Shown here in pieces: positions 37,317 to 47,122 of a stretch of DNA of 48,153 nucleotides (position 1 is its first letter; each line of letters opens with the position of its first letter). This DNA comes from Clostridiales bacterium (GTDB lineage: Bacteria; Bacillota; Clostridia; Saccharofermentanales; Saccharofermentanaceae): contig JAGAAI010000052.1 of assembly GCA_017615325.1 (NCBI GenBank), positions 1 to 48,153 of the forward strand, in the 5' to 3' direction. Position numbers and translations under genes: made by a program. Below the pieces are notes generated by a model. That model saw only the letters and a program-made list of their open reading frames with translations, was not told the DNA's origin and did not search any database.

Positions 37317-39377
37317 TCAGTAAAGAACGAACACAAAAGACTTTGGCGGGATCCCAAGTTCCATCTTACCTGAAGACGTCCCTCCTACTATGTACCTGTT
37401 TGACAAAGGAACCGTTACCTTCTCTTCCCTTACGGCCTTAAGTCCCTCGCTCGTATCGTCGAGAGAAACATATTGGGGTTCGTCTGACTTATTTGTAAGC
37501 AGCACTATCTTCCGGCTGCCCTTTGCTTCCTTCCCGAAAAAGTCCTTGCCGTCCTTAAGATATCTTTCGAAAGCGAAAAGGCCTCCATCAGCTAAGAGGG
37601 TCTTATAGTAACCTGTCCTGAGGCAGTCGTTGTCAGTCCTGAGCCTTGCTATCCTTCTTGTGAACATAAGGTTCTCTTCCTGTTTGACCGAAAGCCTCTC
37701 CCAGGGATATGTTCTTCTGTTGAAAGGATCCTTATATCCTTCCATCAGGACTTCGTCTCCATAGTAGAGGCTACAAGCACCTATATACCCTATCTGTATC
37801 GCGTAGGCGATCCTTGCAAGTCTTACGCAGTCGTCATAGTCCGCTGATGCTATCTTCATTCCCTGCTGGATCTTCCTGTCATCGTTATCTTCGGGTTTGC
37901 TTAATGATGTAAGGACTCGCGGAACATCGTGGGATGAGACCAGGTTCATTATCGAATAGTATGCTTCGGCAGGATACCTTTCGCGGTAACCTTCGAGCCT
38001 TGCATCAAGAACGTCAGCATTGTAGTAACCGTAAAGATATTCCAGAAGGATCTTGCGGAAAGGATAACCCATGACAGAATCGTGGGTGTTGCCTAAGATA
38101 AAGTCCCTGTAGGATCCGTAGCTGCACTTGTTGCTGGCATCCTCCCAGACTTCACCTATTAATATCCCCTTCCCTCCTGTCTTCTCCTTAAGAGTGTCTC
38201 TCATCTGGCGGATAAAGCCGTCAGGGAGTTCGTCAGATACGTCGAGCCTTATGCCGCCGGCGCCTTCTTTTGTCCACTTATCAACGACTCCGTCCTCACC
38301 AAAGATAAAGTTCCTGTATGCAAGGTCGTCTTCGTTAACATTGGGCAGATCCGGGAATCCCCACCAGGAATCGTAGTTTACATTCCCGTCCTCATCCCTG
38401 TAGAAGTTGTACCAGGTGCGGAACTTGCTCTCCTTACCGTCACAATAGGATTCATATGCACCGACACCGTCGTAACGGCCGAACTTATTGAAATACTTTG
38501 AGTCAGCGCCCGTATGGCTGAACACACCGTCGATAACTATCTTTATACCGCGTTCATCAGCGGCTTTAACAAGTCTTGTGAAAGCCTCATTACCGCCTAA
38601 GATCGGATCGACGTTAAGATAGTCAGCCGTATCGTATCTGTGGGACGATCTTGCACAGAAGATCGGATTTAAGTAAACGATATTGATGCCGAGGCTCTTT
38701 ATGTAGTCGAGCTTTTCGGTGATACCGTCAAGCGAACCGCCATAGAAATCACAGGCAAGGTATCCTGTCTCGGGCTTGCCTTCTATATCAACATCCTCGT
38801 ACCAGCTTCTGTGGAAGATACGCTCGGGACGGTCTTCTGCTTTGACCATCGCATCGTAATCGAAGCCTATATCTCTTCTGAACCTGTCCGGGAAGATCTG
38901 ATAGATCATGGCGCCCTTGATGGTATCAGGAGTTACGAAATCCTTATTGAAGACAGTGATCTGGAAAGCATAGGGATACTTGTCATCATCAGGTCCTACA
39001 CGGGGCGGTTCGTGGTAGATCATGCCCTCACCGTTTTTCGAGTCACCGGATGCAACATAGTAAACCGTATTACCTTCAGCGTTAACGTATCTGAACCAGT
39101 AGAAAAGGAGTCCCGGCTCGTGAGGCAAGGCAAGCTCAGACCTGTATCTTCTTACCGAGAGCCTGTGCATGGGTTCTTCGTGGTAGCTGAAAGAATAAAG
39201 TCCGTAAGTATAGCAGAGCGTAACTTCCGAAGCGCCCTCTTCAACATCGAGACAGAGAGCGACCTTAGCATCCGCAGGGCATGCGCCGAACGGATCTCTG
39301 TATTCGGTCAAACGCGAGGCGTGAACCGTCACGTCTCGCGTTTTTGCTTCATCTTGATGGCCTAAGACTTCGGACAT
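37317..39377 (-). CDS. Glycoside hydrolase family 13 (neopullulanase/amylopullulanase-like)
   Basis: 686 residues. N-terminal beta domain of CBM34 type (about 1-140), then the (beta/alpha)8 amylase barrel: VIDGVFSHTG (282-290), nucleophile Asp379 in GIRLDVSDEL, acid/base Glu409 in ILIGEVWEDAS, transition-state Asp484 in SSHDVPR. A C-terminal beta domain completes it. No signal peptide, so it should act in the cytoplasm on glycogen, maltodextrin or cyclodextrin; the gene position after glgA supports glycogen turnover. Exact specificity (alpha-amylase, neopullulanase or maltogenic) not determined. It starts 6 bases after the glgA stop. Confidence 0.9.
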   Translation of the reverse strand: MSEVLGHQDEAKTRDVTVHASRLTEYRDPFGACPADAKVALCLDVEEGASEVTLCYTYGLYSFSYHEEPMHRLSVRRYRSELALPHEPGLLFYWFRYVNAEGNTVYYVASGDSKNGEGMIYHEPPRVGPDDDKYPYAFQITVFNKDFVTPDTIKGAMIYQIFPDRFRRDIGFDYDAMVKAEDRPERIFHRSWYEDVDIEGKPETGYLACDFYGGSLDGITEKLDYIKSLGINIVYLNPIFCARSSHRYDTADYLNVDPILGGNEAFTRLVKAADERGIKIVIDGVFSHTGADSKYFNKFGRYDGVGAYESYCDGKESKFRTWYNFYRDEDGNVNYDSWWGFPDLPNVNEDDLAYRNFIFGEDGVVDKWTKEGAGGIRLDVSDELPDGFIRQMRDTLKEKTGGKGILIGEVWEDASNKCSYGSYRDFILGNTHDSVMGYPFRKILLEYLYGYYNADVLDARLEGYRERYPAEAYYSIMNLVSSHDVPRVLTSLSKPEDNDDRKIQQGMKIASADYDDCVRLARIAYAIQIGYIGACSLYYGDEVLMEGYKDPFNRRTYPWERLSVKQEENLMFTRRIARLRTDNDCLRTGYYKTLLADGGLFAFERYLKDGKDFFGKEAKGSRKIVLLTNKSDEPQYVSLDDTSEGLKAVREEKVTVPLSNRYIVGGTSSGKMELGIPPKSFVFVLY

Positions 39378-39383
39378 CAGCTA

Positions 39384-41072
39384 TCAGTCCTCGCTCTTCT
39401 TGTCTGACTTTGTGGGCTTCTTCTTGGCGGGAGCCTTCTTGGCCGCTGTCTTCTTGGCAGGCGCTTTCTTCGCAGGTGCCTTCTTGGCTTTAGGTTCCTC
39501 TTCAGCCTTAACTTCAGGAACAGCTTCCGGCTCTGTCTTCTCTTCTGCAGATTCTATAACAGGAGCAGGTTCAGCTACTGCAGCTTCTTCTGCCTTGGGA
39601 GCCTCTGCCTCAAGAGGAATGCCCGTGATAAGGGAGAATAGTCCTGCATATTCACCGGCGCTCTTCTTCCATGAATAGTCACCCTTCATGCCGGTCTCGA
39701 TGATCTTCTTCCAAACATCCTTATGGTGACGGTAGAGATCAGCTGCATACTTGGTAACAAAGAGGAACTCATGAGCATTGATGTTAGCAAATGAGAATCC
39801 GTTACCTTCGCCTGTGTACTCGTTATAAGGAATAACTGTATCCTTAAGTCCGCCCGTCTCTCTTACGACAGGAACGGAACCATATGCCATTGCAACGAGC
39901 TGCGACAGGCCGCAGGGCTCGAAGATGGAAGGCATAAGAAATATATCAGATGCAGCATAGATCGTGTGTGCAAGTCCGCTGTCGAAATCGATGCATGCAC
40001 ACATAGCGCCCTGATGACGGGAAGCGATATCTGCAAGAGCTCTCTCGTAGTAAGGATCGCCTGTTCCGAGGATTACGATCTGCATGCCGTCGTAGAGCAT
40101 CTCTTCGATAACATAAAGGAGAAGGTCCAAGCCCTTCTGGTCAACGAGACGTGAGATCATGGCGCAGAGAGGCGCACCGGGATTCACATCGAGACCCAGC
40201 TGCTCCTGCAATGACTTCTTGCAGGCAGCCTTCCCCTTCTCGTATGACTTGATCGTGTACTTCATCGGGATCTTGTCGTCTGTCTTGGGATTGTACTCAA
40301 GATCGTTCATGCCGTTTAAGATACCGGATACCTTATATGCGTACTTCTGGAGTGTGTAGTTGAGACCTTCGCCGTAGTAATCGGTCATGATCTCATAAGC
40401 ATATGTGGGAGACACCGTTGTTACTGAATTGGAGAATACGATACCAGCCTTGAGCATATTGATAGCCTGATCCTGGATGCAGAAATCATCTCTTAAGTAT
40501 TCACCCGGGAGATCCAACATCTCCTTAACGACATCGATGCTGTGGACGCCCTGATACTTAAGATTGTGGATCGTATATACGGTCTGAACATCCGTATGGT
40601 AACCGTTCTTCTTGAAGTGTGCGTCAAGGAGCATGGGCATCATGCCTGTCTGCCAGTCGTGACAGTGCAGGACATTAGGCTCAAAGTCCATGAAATCGCC
40701 TAAGAAGTCAAGGACCGCACGCTGGAAGAAACAATACCTTTCGATATCGAAAACATACTCAACATAGATCTGATCGAAGTTGAAGTAATACTCATTATCG
40801 ACAAAGTAGAAGATCGTATCGTTCATCTCCAGAGAGAAGAGACCTGCATAAAGAGATCTCCATCCCATATGGACCATCTTCCATCCGCGGAATTCAAGCT
40901 TGTCAGCATACTTGATCTTGATCTTGCGGTACAAAGGAAGGATTACTCTTGCATCCACTCCCTGCTTGTTGAGTTCTACGGGCAGTGCTCCGACAACGTC
41001 AGCCAGACCGCCGACTTTGACGAAAGGACTGCATTCGGATGTTGCCATCAAGACTTTGATTTTCTTTTCCAT
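39384..41072 (-). CDS. glgA: Glycogen synthase (ADP-glucose) with an acidic then Lys/Ala-rich tail
   Basis: 562 residues; typical GlgA is about 475-485. GT5 glycosyltransferase with KVGGLADVVGALP (18-30) for ADP-glucose binding and FEPCGLSQL in the C-terminal lobe. It extends glycogen chains by alpha-1,4 links. The catalytic part ends near residue 487; then about 40 residues rich in Glu/Ala/Pro and a final 35 residues of KKAPAKK repeats ending KSDKKSED. The extension has the look of eukaryotic H1 or bacterial histone-like tails and is also seen on GlgB in the same operon. Starts 2 bases after glgD. Confidence 0.95.
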   Translation of the reverse strand: MEKKIKVLMATSECSPFVKVGGLADVVGALPVELNKQGVDARVILPLYRKIKIKYADKLEFRGWKMVHMGWRSLYAGLFSLEMNDTIFYFVDNEYYFNFDQIYVEYVFDIERYCFFQRAVLDFLGDFMDFEPNVLHCHDWQTGMMPMLLDAHFKKNGYHTDVQTVYTIHNLKYQGVHSIDVVKEMLDLPGEYLRDDFCIQDQAINMLKAGIVFSNSVTTVSPTYAYEIMTDYYGEGLNYTLQKYAYKVSGILNGMNDLEYNPKTDDKIPMKYTIKSYEKGKAACKKSLQEQLGLDVNPGAPLCAMISRLVDQKGLDLLLYVIEEMLYDGMQIVILGTGDPYYERALADIASRHQGAMCACIDFDSGLAHTIYAASDIFLMPSIFEPCGLSQLVAMAYGSVPVVRETGGLKDTVIPYNEYTGEGNGFSFANINAHEFLFVTKYAADLYRHHKDVWKKIIETGMKGDYSWKKSAGEYAGLFSLITGIPLEAEAPKAEEAAVAEPAPVIESAEEKTEPEAVPEVKAEEEPKAKKAPAKKAPAKKTAAKKAPAKKKPTKSDKKSED

Positions 41073-41074
41073 GA

Positions 41075-42184
41075 TCAGATACCTGCTCCCTTTCCGATTA
41101 CGATCGGGTATTCCGGATGTCCTACAAGTCTGACACCCGGTCTTACGAACGCATTCTTGTCAAGGATGACATTCTCGAGATTACAGTTCTCGGAGATATG
41201 AGCATCCTGCATTACGATACAGTTCTTAAGAGTTGTATTCTTAGCAACCGTAACGCTTCTGAAGATTACCGAATCTTCAACCTTACCGTAGATACGGCAA
41301 CCGTCGGATATTATACTCGAAGATATGTCTGCATTATCGAAGTAGAGAGTCGGAGCCTCGTCCTTGACCTTTGTATAGATAGGTTCACCTTCAGAGAAGA
41401 GGTCTGCCCTGACTGAATCTTCAAGAAGAGACATCGAGGCATTGAAATATGCCTGTACGCTGTTGATCCTCAAGGCAACTCCCGAATACTCGAAAGCATG
41501 GACCTTGAGTTCATCGTACATCTTAACAAATGAGTGAATGCCAAAGTGAGTAATTCCATGCGCCATCTGCTTGGCGATGATATCAAGGAGAAGATCACGT
41601 CTTATGCAGAGGATGCCGAGGGAACACTTGGAAGATGCAGGCTTGGGAGGATTATAGAGCATATCCTTAACGAAGCCGTCGTTATCCGTCTCGATAATAT
41701 ATGAAGGATTGCCGTACTTGGTCCCGTCACGGTTAAACATAACGGAGATATCAGCTCCGGAATCTTCGTGGGATTTTATGAAATCATCGAAAGTGGTATT
41801 AAGCACTACATTACTTGCAGATACGATTACATACTTGGTCCTGGACTGTCTTAAGAAGTCCATAACGCCTGTCAGTTCCTCATCGTTGATGATCGCCGAA
41901 GCTTCCGAGTTGACATAAGGCGGCAGGATATGAAGTCCGTCATTCTTTCTGTCGAGAGACCATGCGGCACCGGTGCCCAGGTGGTCCATGAGAGACTTGT
42001 ACTTGTTGTAAGTAAGAAGTCCTACGTTCTTGATACCGGAATTGACCATGTCCGAGAGCATGAAGTCGATGATCCTGTATCTTCCGCCGAAAGGCATGGC
42101 CGACAAAGCTCTGGGGTTGGAAAGTTCACCCAATGATATCTTCTTGTTATCCGCCAGGATAAGACCCATTGCATTATTAAACAT
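41075..42184 (-). CDS. glgD: Glucose-1-phosphate adenylyltransferase subunit GlgD
   Basis: 369 residues. Nucleotidyltransferase fold plus C-terminal left-handed beta-helix (HISENCNLENVILDKNAFVRPGV). The N-terminal GGxGxRL loop of GlgC is replaced by LADNKKISLGEL, as in the regulatory GlgD of Firmicutes, which joins GlgC in a heteromer and increases its activity. Starts 15 bases after glgC with AAGGAGG. Confidence 0.95.
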   Translation of the reverse strand: MFNNAMGLILADNKKISLGELSNPRALSAMPFGGRYRIIDFMLSDMVNSGIKNVGLLTYNKYKSLMDHLGTGAAWSLDRKNDGLHILPPYVNSEASAIINDEELTGVMDFLRQSRTKYVIVSASNVVLNTTFDDFIKSHEDSGADISVMFNRDGTKYGNPSYIIETDNDGFVKDMLYNPPKPASSKCSLGILCIRRDLLLDIIAKQMAHGITHFGIHSFVKMYDELKVHAFEYSGVALRINSVQAYFNASMSLLEDSVRADLFSEGEPIYTKVKDEAPTLYFDNADISSSIISDGCRIYGKVEDSVIFRSVTVAKNTTLKNCIVMQDAHISENCNLENVILDKNAFVRPGVRLVGHPEYPIVIGKGAGI

Positions 42185-42199
42185 AACTTCTCGTCCTCC

Positions 42200-43459
42200 T
42201 TATACTCTGAATGTCGATTCGATGATCGCCTGGTCTTCAGGGACCTCGACATCAACATCGACCATGCTGTTTGCAGGGATAACTGCACCGTCTTTGATCT
42301 TGAGTCCTCTCTCGAAAACACAGATACCTTCGGAGCAGAGTTTCTTATTGGTATAAGGTCCTTCGCCTTCAACGAAAGAACCGGCTTTGCAGTCCTTACC
42401 GATTATGGTTCCGAAGTCAACGATGCAGCGCTCTATATGCGCGCCTTCCTTGACGACGACACCCGGAAGGAGAACACAGTCCTTGACGACCGCGCCTCTT
42501 TCCACTACTACGGAATTGGAAAGAACGGAATGCTCGACATCACCATAGATGCGGCAGCCGTCGGTAAGAGCGGAATCCTTGACCCTTGCTCCCTGCCCTA
42601 TGAAGTGGGAAGGCTTGACCGGGTTCCTTGAGAAGATCTTCCAGGATCTGTCAACAAGGTTGATCTCTTCAGGCTTATCCAGGATATCCATGTTGGTCTC
42701 CCAGAGTGATGAGATCGTTCCGACATCCTTCCAGTAGCCGGAGAATCTGTAAGCGTAAAGCTTCTTTCCTCCGTTTAAGAGCATCGGGACGATGTTCTTA
42801 CCGAAGTCGTTATTGGAATCAGGATCGGCTTCATCAGCGATAAGAGCTTCTCTTAAGACATCCCATGTAAATATATAGACGCCCATCGATGCAAGGTTGC
42901 TCTTGGGTTCGGCGGGCTTCTCGACGAACTCTTCGATCGCATCGTCCTCTTTGGTATTGAGGATACCGAATCTCGGAGCCTCTTCCCACGGTACTTCATA
43001 AACTGCGATCGTGGCATCTGCTCCCTTCTCGATATGGGCCTTTAACATTGCGGAGTAATCCATCTTATAGATATGGTCACCTGACAGGATCACAACATAC
43101 TTGGGATTGTAGTCGTCAAGGAAATCCCTGTTCTGATAGATAGCATTAGCTGTACCCTTATACCAGTCCGAACTTCCGCTCCTCTGGAAAGGAGGCAGGA
43201 TATAAGCACCTGCATTGTTACGGTCCAAGTCCCAGGGGTGGCCGTTACCGACATAGGTATTGAGTGCGAGCGGCTGATACTGCGAAAGCACGCCTACGAT
43301 CTCGATCCCTGAATTAACGCAGTTACTCAAAGGGAAATCAATGATCCTGTAACGGCTTCCGAACGGAACTGCCGGCTTTGCGATCTTCTTTGTGAGAACA
43401 CCGAGTCTTGAGCCCTGTCCTCCGGCAAGTATCATCGCAACTACATCAGCTTTTGACAT
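42200..43459 (-). CDS. glgC: Glucose-1-phosphate adenylyltransferase, catalytic subunit
   Basis: 419 residues, full length. Catalytic loop [11 protein letters not shown] (11-21), [31 protein letters not shown] and a C-terminal beta-helix. It makes ADP-glucose from ATP and glucose-1-phosphate, the committed step of bacterial glycogen synthesis. Ribosome site GGAGG; 27 bases after glgB. Confidence 0.97.
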   Translation of the reverse strand: MSKADVVAMILAGGQGSRLGVLTKKIAKPAVPFGSRYRIIDFPLSNCVNSGIEIVGVLSQYQPLALNTYVGNGHPWDLDRNNAGAYILPPFQRSGSSDWYKGTANAIYQNRDFLDDYNPKYVVILSGDHIYKMDYSAMLKAHIEKGADATIAVYEVPWEEAPRFGILNTKEDDAIEEFVEKPAEPKSNLASMGVYIFTWDVLREALIADEADPDSNNDFGKNIVPMLLNGGKKLYAYRFSGYWKDVGTISSLWETNMDILDKPEEINLVDRSWKIFSRNPVKPSHFIGQGARVKDSALTDGCRIYGDVEHSVLSNSVVVERGAVVKDCVLLPGVVVKEGAHIERCIVDFGTIIGKDCKAGSFVEGEGPYTNKKLCSEGICVFERGLKIKDGAVIPANSMVDVDVEVPEDQAIIESTFRV

Positions 43460-43486
43460 ACTAATTACCTCCGCTTACTCTATATG

Positions 43487-45511
43487 TTATTTGTTTTTGT
43501 TATCAGTTTTCTTAGCTGCTTTCTTTGGAGCAGCCTTCTTTGCTGCAGGCTTTTTGGCAGGAGCCTTCTTCGCAGGTGTCTTCTTAGCCGCAGCTTTCTT
43601 GGCAGCAGGTTTCTTGGCCGGCTTAGGATCATCCACCTTCATGAAGTAGATACCTGCAAGAGGCGGCAGATTAACCGAAACATAGTAAGGCTTGCCGTTA
43701 TAAGGTTCATCGACTGCAACGACGCAACCGTTTACATCAGTTCCCGTAGGATAACCGCTGCCGCCGTGGACCATGTCATCCGTATTCATTACGATCCTGT
43801 AAATACCGGGTTCGTAAACGGGCATCTTATAGTCTTCCAGAGGCTGGGGCACCATGTTGAGAGCGACATAGATATCATTCTCAGAAGGGTTCGGTGATTT
43901 GCGTGCATAGATGAATACGTTGTTCTTGGTATCCGTAGCATCTATCCATTCAAAGCCTTCCCAGATCTTGTAATCGTTGATCCAAAGCTGGGGGTGCTCT
44001 TTATAGAACTTATTGAGTTCTGAGCAGAAGTTCTGCAGGAGCCTGTGGGACTCGTAGTCCAGAAGGAACCACTCGAGTTCCTCGTAGTAACGCCACTCGA
44101 TGAACTGACCGAACTCGGATCCCATGAAGTTGAGCTTTGCACCCGGATGGCTCATCTGATAGAGGTAGAGCGTACGGAGTGACGCGAACTTTCTCCAGAT
44201 ATCGCCCGGCATCTTATCTATCATGGAATACTTGCCGTGAACGACCTCATCGTGAGACAGGCTCAGGATATAGTTCTCATACTCTGCATACATCATGGAG
44301 AAGCAGAACTGGTCGTGGTGCCAGCCCCTGGCATATGAATCTGTCGAGAAATAATCCAATGTATCGTGCATCCAGCCCATGTTCCACTTGTGCGTGAAGC
44401 CGAGGCCGCCGTCTTCTACCGGATGGGATACCTTGGGCCATGCCGTGGATTCTTCCGCGATCATCATAACTCTCGGGTATTCTCTTCTCACGATGGAATT
44501 GAGCCTCTTGAAGAATTCTATGGCTTCCAGGTTCTCGTTGCCGCCGTACTTGTTGGGAAGATACTGGGAGCGTCCGTAGTCCCTGTAGAGCATGCTCGAT
44601 ACGGCATCAACACGGAGACCGTCGATATGGAATTCCTCAAGCCAGAAGATCGCATTCGAGATGAGGAATGAGATAACTTCGTTCTTCGAATAATCGAAAA
44701 CATATGTCCCCCACTCCCTGTGCTCGCCGATCCTCGGATCGGAATATTCGTAACAGGGTGTACCGTCAAATCTTACCAGGCCTTCAAGGTTCTTCGGGAA
44801 GTGGGCCGGAACCCAGTCCAGGAGAACACCGATGCCGTTCTGGTGGAGGATATCCACCATGAACTTAAAGTCTGCAGGTGTTCCGAACCTTGAGGTAACG
44901 GCGTAGTAGCCTGTAACCTGATATCCCCAGGATGCATCCAGCGGATGCTCTAAGATAGGCATCAGTTCGACGTGTGTATAGTTCATCTTGTTGCAGTAAT
45001 CTGCAAGATCCAGAGCAAGTTCCCTGTAGGACATGAAGTTGCCGTCGGGATGCTTCCTCCAGCTTCCAAGGTGAAGTTCATAGATATTTATAGGCTTGGG
45101 TTCTAATGCATCAGTTACATGATCCAGATAGTAATCGTCACCCCAGATATAGTCATTGGGATCGTAAAGTATGCTGGCGTTATTAGGCCTTGTCTCAAAG
45201 TGCCTGGCGAAGGGGTCTCCCTTCTCATATATCCTGTTATCGGCACCTATGACCCTGTATTTGTAACGGTCCCACTGATCGGCACCGTAAACTATCTTCT
45301 CCCAGATACCGGTGTTCCCTAACATGAACATCTGATCGGCATTTGCATCCCATTCGTTGAAGTCGCCCATAATGCTGACGGCCTTAGCCTTCGGTGCCCA
45401 GACGCGGAACATATATCCCTTTTTGCCTTCCTCATTCTCAAACGGGTGAGCCCCGAGGAAGTTATATGCCATGTAGTTCTCGCCCCTGTTAAATAGATAA
45501 GCCTGATCCAT
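43487..45511 (-). CDS. glgB: 1,4-alpha-glucan branching enzyme with a histone-like C-terminal tail
   Basis: 674 residues. N-terminal CBM48 (about 25-120), GH13 barrel with nucleophile Asp302 in GLRVDAVSSMLYRDYGR, Glu353 in MIAEESTAWP and Asp421 in LSHDEVVHGK, then a C-terminal beta domain to about residue 626. It creates alpha-1,6 branches in glycogen. The last 48 residues (627-674) consist of KKPAAKKAAAKK-type repeats, strongly basic, as on GlgA. First gene of the operon: AAAGGAG before ATG and a promoter about 75 bases upstream. Confidence 0.95.
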   Translation of the reverse strand: MDQAYLFNRGENYMAYNFLGAHPFENEEGKKGYMFRVWAPKAKAVSIMGDFNEWDANADQMFMLGNTGIWEKIVYGADQWDRYKYRVIGADNRIYEKGDPFARHFETRPNNASILYDPNDYIWGDDYYLDHVTDALEPKPINIYELHLGSWRKHPDGNFMSYRELALDLADYCNKMNYTHVELMPILEHPLDASWGYQVTGYYAVTSRFGTPADFKFMVDILHQNGIGVLLDWVPAHFPKNLEGLVRFDGTPCYEYSDPRIGEHREWGTYVFDYSKNEVISFLISNAIFWLEEFHIDGLRVDAVSSMLYRDYGRSQYLPNKYGGNENLEAIEFFKRLNSIVRREYPRVMMIAEESTAWPKVSHPVEDGGLGFTHKWNMGWMHDTLDYFSTDSYARGWHHDQFCFSMMYAEYENYILSLSHDEVVHGKYSMIDKMPGDIWRKFASLRTLYLYQMSHPGAKLNFMGSEFGQFIEWRYYEELEWFLLDYESHRLLQNFCSELNKFYKEHPQLWINDYKIWEGFEWIDATDTKNNVFIYARKSPNPSENDIYVALNMVPQPLEDYKMPVYEPGIYRIVMNTDDMVHGGSGYPTGTDVNGCVVAVDEPYNGKPYYVSVNLPPLAGIYFMKVDDPKPAKKPAAKKAAAKKTPAKKAPAKKPAAKKAAPKKAAKKTDNKNK

Positions 45512-45583
45512 TATGAATCTCCTTTATGCTTAATCTGCAGCGCCAAGTGCGCAAAAGTCATGAGGATATTTCCCCACACGGGT

Positions 45584-45612
45584 ATTATATAATAATTTAA
45601 AGGATTTACCAA
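45584..45612 (-). promoter_or_regulatory. Promoter of the glycogen operon
   Basis: Minus strand TTGGTA (45607-45612), 17 bases, TATAAT (45584-45589), followed by a leader of about 65 bases. The rest of 45512-45723 is AT-rich with no visible gene. Confidence 0.75.
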
Positions 45613-45723
45613 CCGAAAATACAAAAACTCTCAATTTTCACTAAAAGTTTTTGTGCATATTTCACATTTAAAGGCTATTTTGCACTTCGAATCTTCTTTT
45701 TCGGGAAATAAAGCACACCCGTC

Positions 45724-45758
45724 AAAAAAAGGTCTGCCTCAAGTTGAGACAGACCTTT
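45724..45758 (-). terminator. Terminator of the 2-oxoacid oxidoreductase operon
   Basis: Almost perfect 31-base hairpin (AAAGGTCTG/CAGACCTTT with inner CTCAA/TTGAG) and seven T on the minus strand, 22 bases after the gamma stop. Confidence 0.95.
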
Positions 45759-45779
45759 AAAAGATCAACTAACGATCGA

Positions 45780-46319
45780 TCAGCCGGCGAACTCGGCGCC
45801 CTTATCCCAGGCAGCCAGGTTGTTGGGGATCATGTGGTGACGTCTTTCGGGAAGGATCTCATAAAGGGATTTCTCGAAAGATTCACGCTTGATGCATCCG
45901 GTTGCGGTAGCCATGCAGCCGATCATGGAGATAGGAGCATATGCCATCGCACCGAGCTCAGAAGCTATGTCGGAAGCATTCATTGCAATGAACTTGATAT
46001 CATCACGTGTAGGCTGGATCTTGATCAGGGAAGAGTCGATGATCAGAAGTCCGCCGGGTTTGAGCTGCTTCTCGAACTTCTCCATGGAAGGCTGATTGAG
46101 GCAGATAACAACATCCGCATCATTTACAACGGGAGATCCGATGGGTTCGTCAGAGATAACGACGGAACAGTTAGCCGTACCGCCACGCATCTCAGGACCG
46201 TAAGACGGGAACCAGGATACTTCCTTACCCTCATAGAGTGCAGCCTCTGCTGCCATCTTACCTGCAGACAGGATACCCTGTCCTCCGAAGCCGGCAAGGA
46301 TTACAGAAAAATCTATCAT
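45780..46319 (-). CDS. 2-oxoacid:ferredoxin oxidoreductase, gamma subunit
   Basis: 179 residues of the POR/KOR/VOR gamma family: VILAGFGGQGILSAGKMAAEAA and SYGPEMRGGTANCSVVISD. The gamma subunit supports CoA and dimer contacts in enzymes that oxidatively decarboxylate 2-oxoacids to acyl-CoA while reducing ferredoxin. Its ATG overlaps the beta stop (ATGA). Last gene of its operon. Confidence 0.92.
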   Translation of the reverse strand: MIDFSVILAGFGGQGILSAGKMAAEAALYEGKEVSWFPSYGPEMRGGTANCSVVISDEPIGSPVVNDADVVICLNQPSMEKFEKQLKPGGLLIIDSSLIKIQPTRDDIKFIAMNASDIASELGAMAYAPISMIGCMATATGCIKRESFEKSLYEILPERRHHMIPNNLAAWDKGAEFAG

Positions 46320-47122
46320 GCCCTTACCTCCTTCTCGCCTGCGTGAACTTCGCCTGCAATAAGATTGCCGGCAGCATCGAACTTAAGATCTTCACCCTTG
46401 AAGCATCCCAGAGGATACTGGGGGATCATCTTCTCCTTAAGCCAGTCAAGAGCTGCAACAGGTTCCTTACCCCAGTTGGTAGGACATGTTGACAGGAACT
46501 CGACAAAGGAGAATCCAAGATTGTTCTTCTGAACGTTGAATGCCTTCTGAACGGCACGCTTAGCGTTCATGATGTTCTTGTAATCAGTTAAGCAAACACG
46601 CTCAACATAGACAGCACCTGTAAGGTTAGCGATGAGCTCACTTACATTGATAGGATAGCCCTGGTAAGAAGCATCACGTCCGAAAGGTGATGTTGTCGTA
46701 ACCTGGCCCAGCAATGTTGTAGGAGCCATCTGACCGGAAGTCATTCCGTATACTGCGTTGTTAACGAAGAAGACTGTGATCTTCTCGCCTCTTGCAGCAG
46801 CATGAATGATCTCGGCAGTACCGATAGATGCAAGGTCACCGTCTCCCTGATATGTGAAGACTGTCTGATCCTTAAGATTACGCTTGATACCCGTTGCAAC
46901 TGCGGGTGCTCTTCCGTGTGCCGCCTGAACAGCATCACAATTGAAATACTCGTAAGAGTTGTAAGTACAACCAACGGATGCAACTTCTACAGCGGAATTC
47001 AAAAGATCCATCTCGACCATCGACTCAGCGATGATCCTGTGGATTATTCCGTGGCAGCATCCGGGACAATAATGGAAGGGCTTATCTGTCAGACCTTCTG
47101 TCGGTTTGAATACTACAGCCAT
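46316..47122 (-). CDS. 2-oxoacid:ferredoxin oxidoreductase, TPP-binding beta subunit
   Basis: 268 residues. HYCPGCCHG (17-25 region) and the thiamine-diphosphate motif GDGDLASIG through VFFVNNAVYGMTSGQMAPTT. It carries the thiamine diphosphate that attacks the 2-oxoacid. The set alpha-beta-gamma without a fused ferredoxin fits VOR (branched-chain) or KOR (2-oxoglutarate) types; which is not decidable here. Overlaps alpha by one base and gamma by four. Confidence 0.93.
   Translation of the reverse strand: MAVVFKPTEGLTDKPFHYCPGCCHGIIHRIIAESMVEMDLLNSAVEVASVGCTYNSYEYFNCDAVQAAHGRAPAVATGIKRNLKDQTVFTYQGDGDLASIGTAEIIHAAARGEKITVFFVNNAVYGMTSGQMAPTTLLGQVTTTSPFGRDASYQGYPINVSELIANLTGAVYVERVCLTDYKNIMNAKRAVQKAFNVQKNNLGFSFVEFLSTCPTNWGKEPVAALDWLKEKMIPQYPLGCFKGEDLKFDAAGNLIAGEVHAGEKEVRA

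Noticed and set aside
39384..39520. Frameshift joining a histone-like gene to glgA
   Set aside because: The frame is open without interruption, the acidic linker is in phase, no internal ribosome site is visible, and the same type of tail occurs independently on GlgB.
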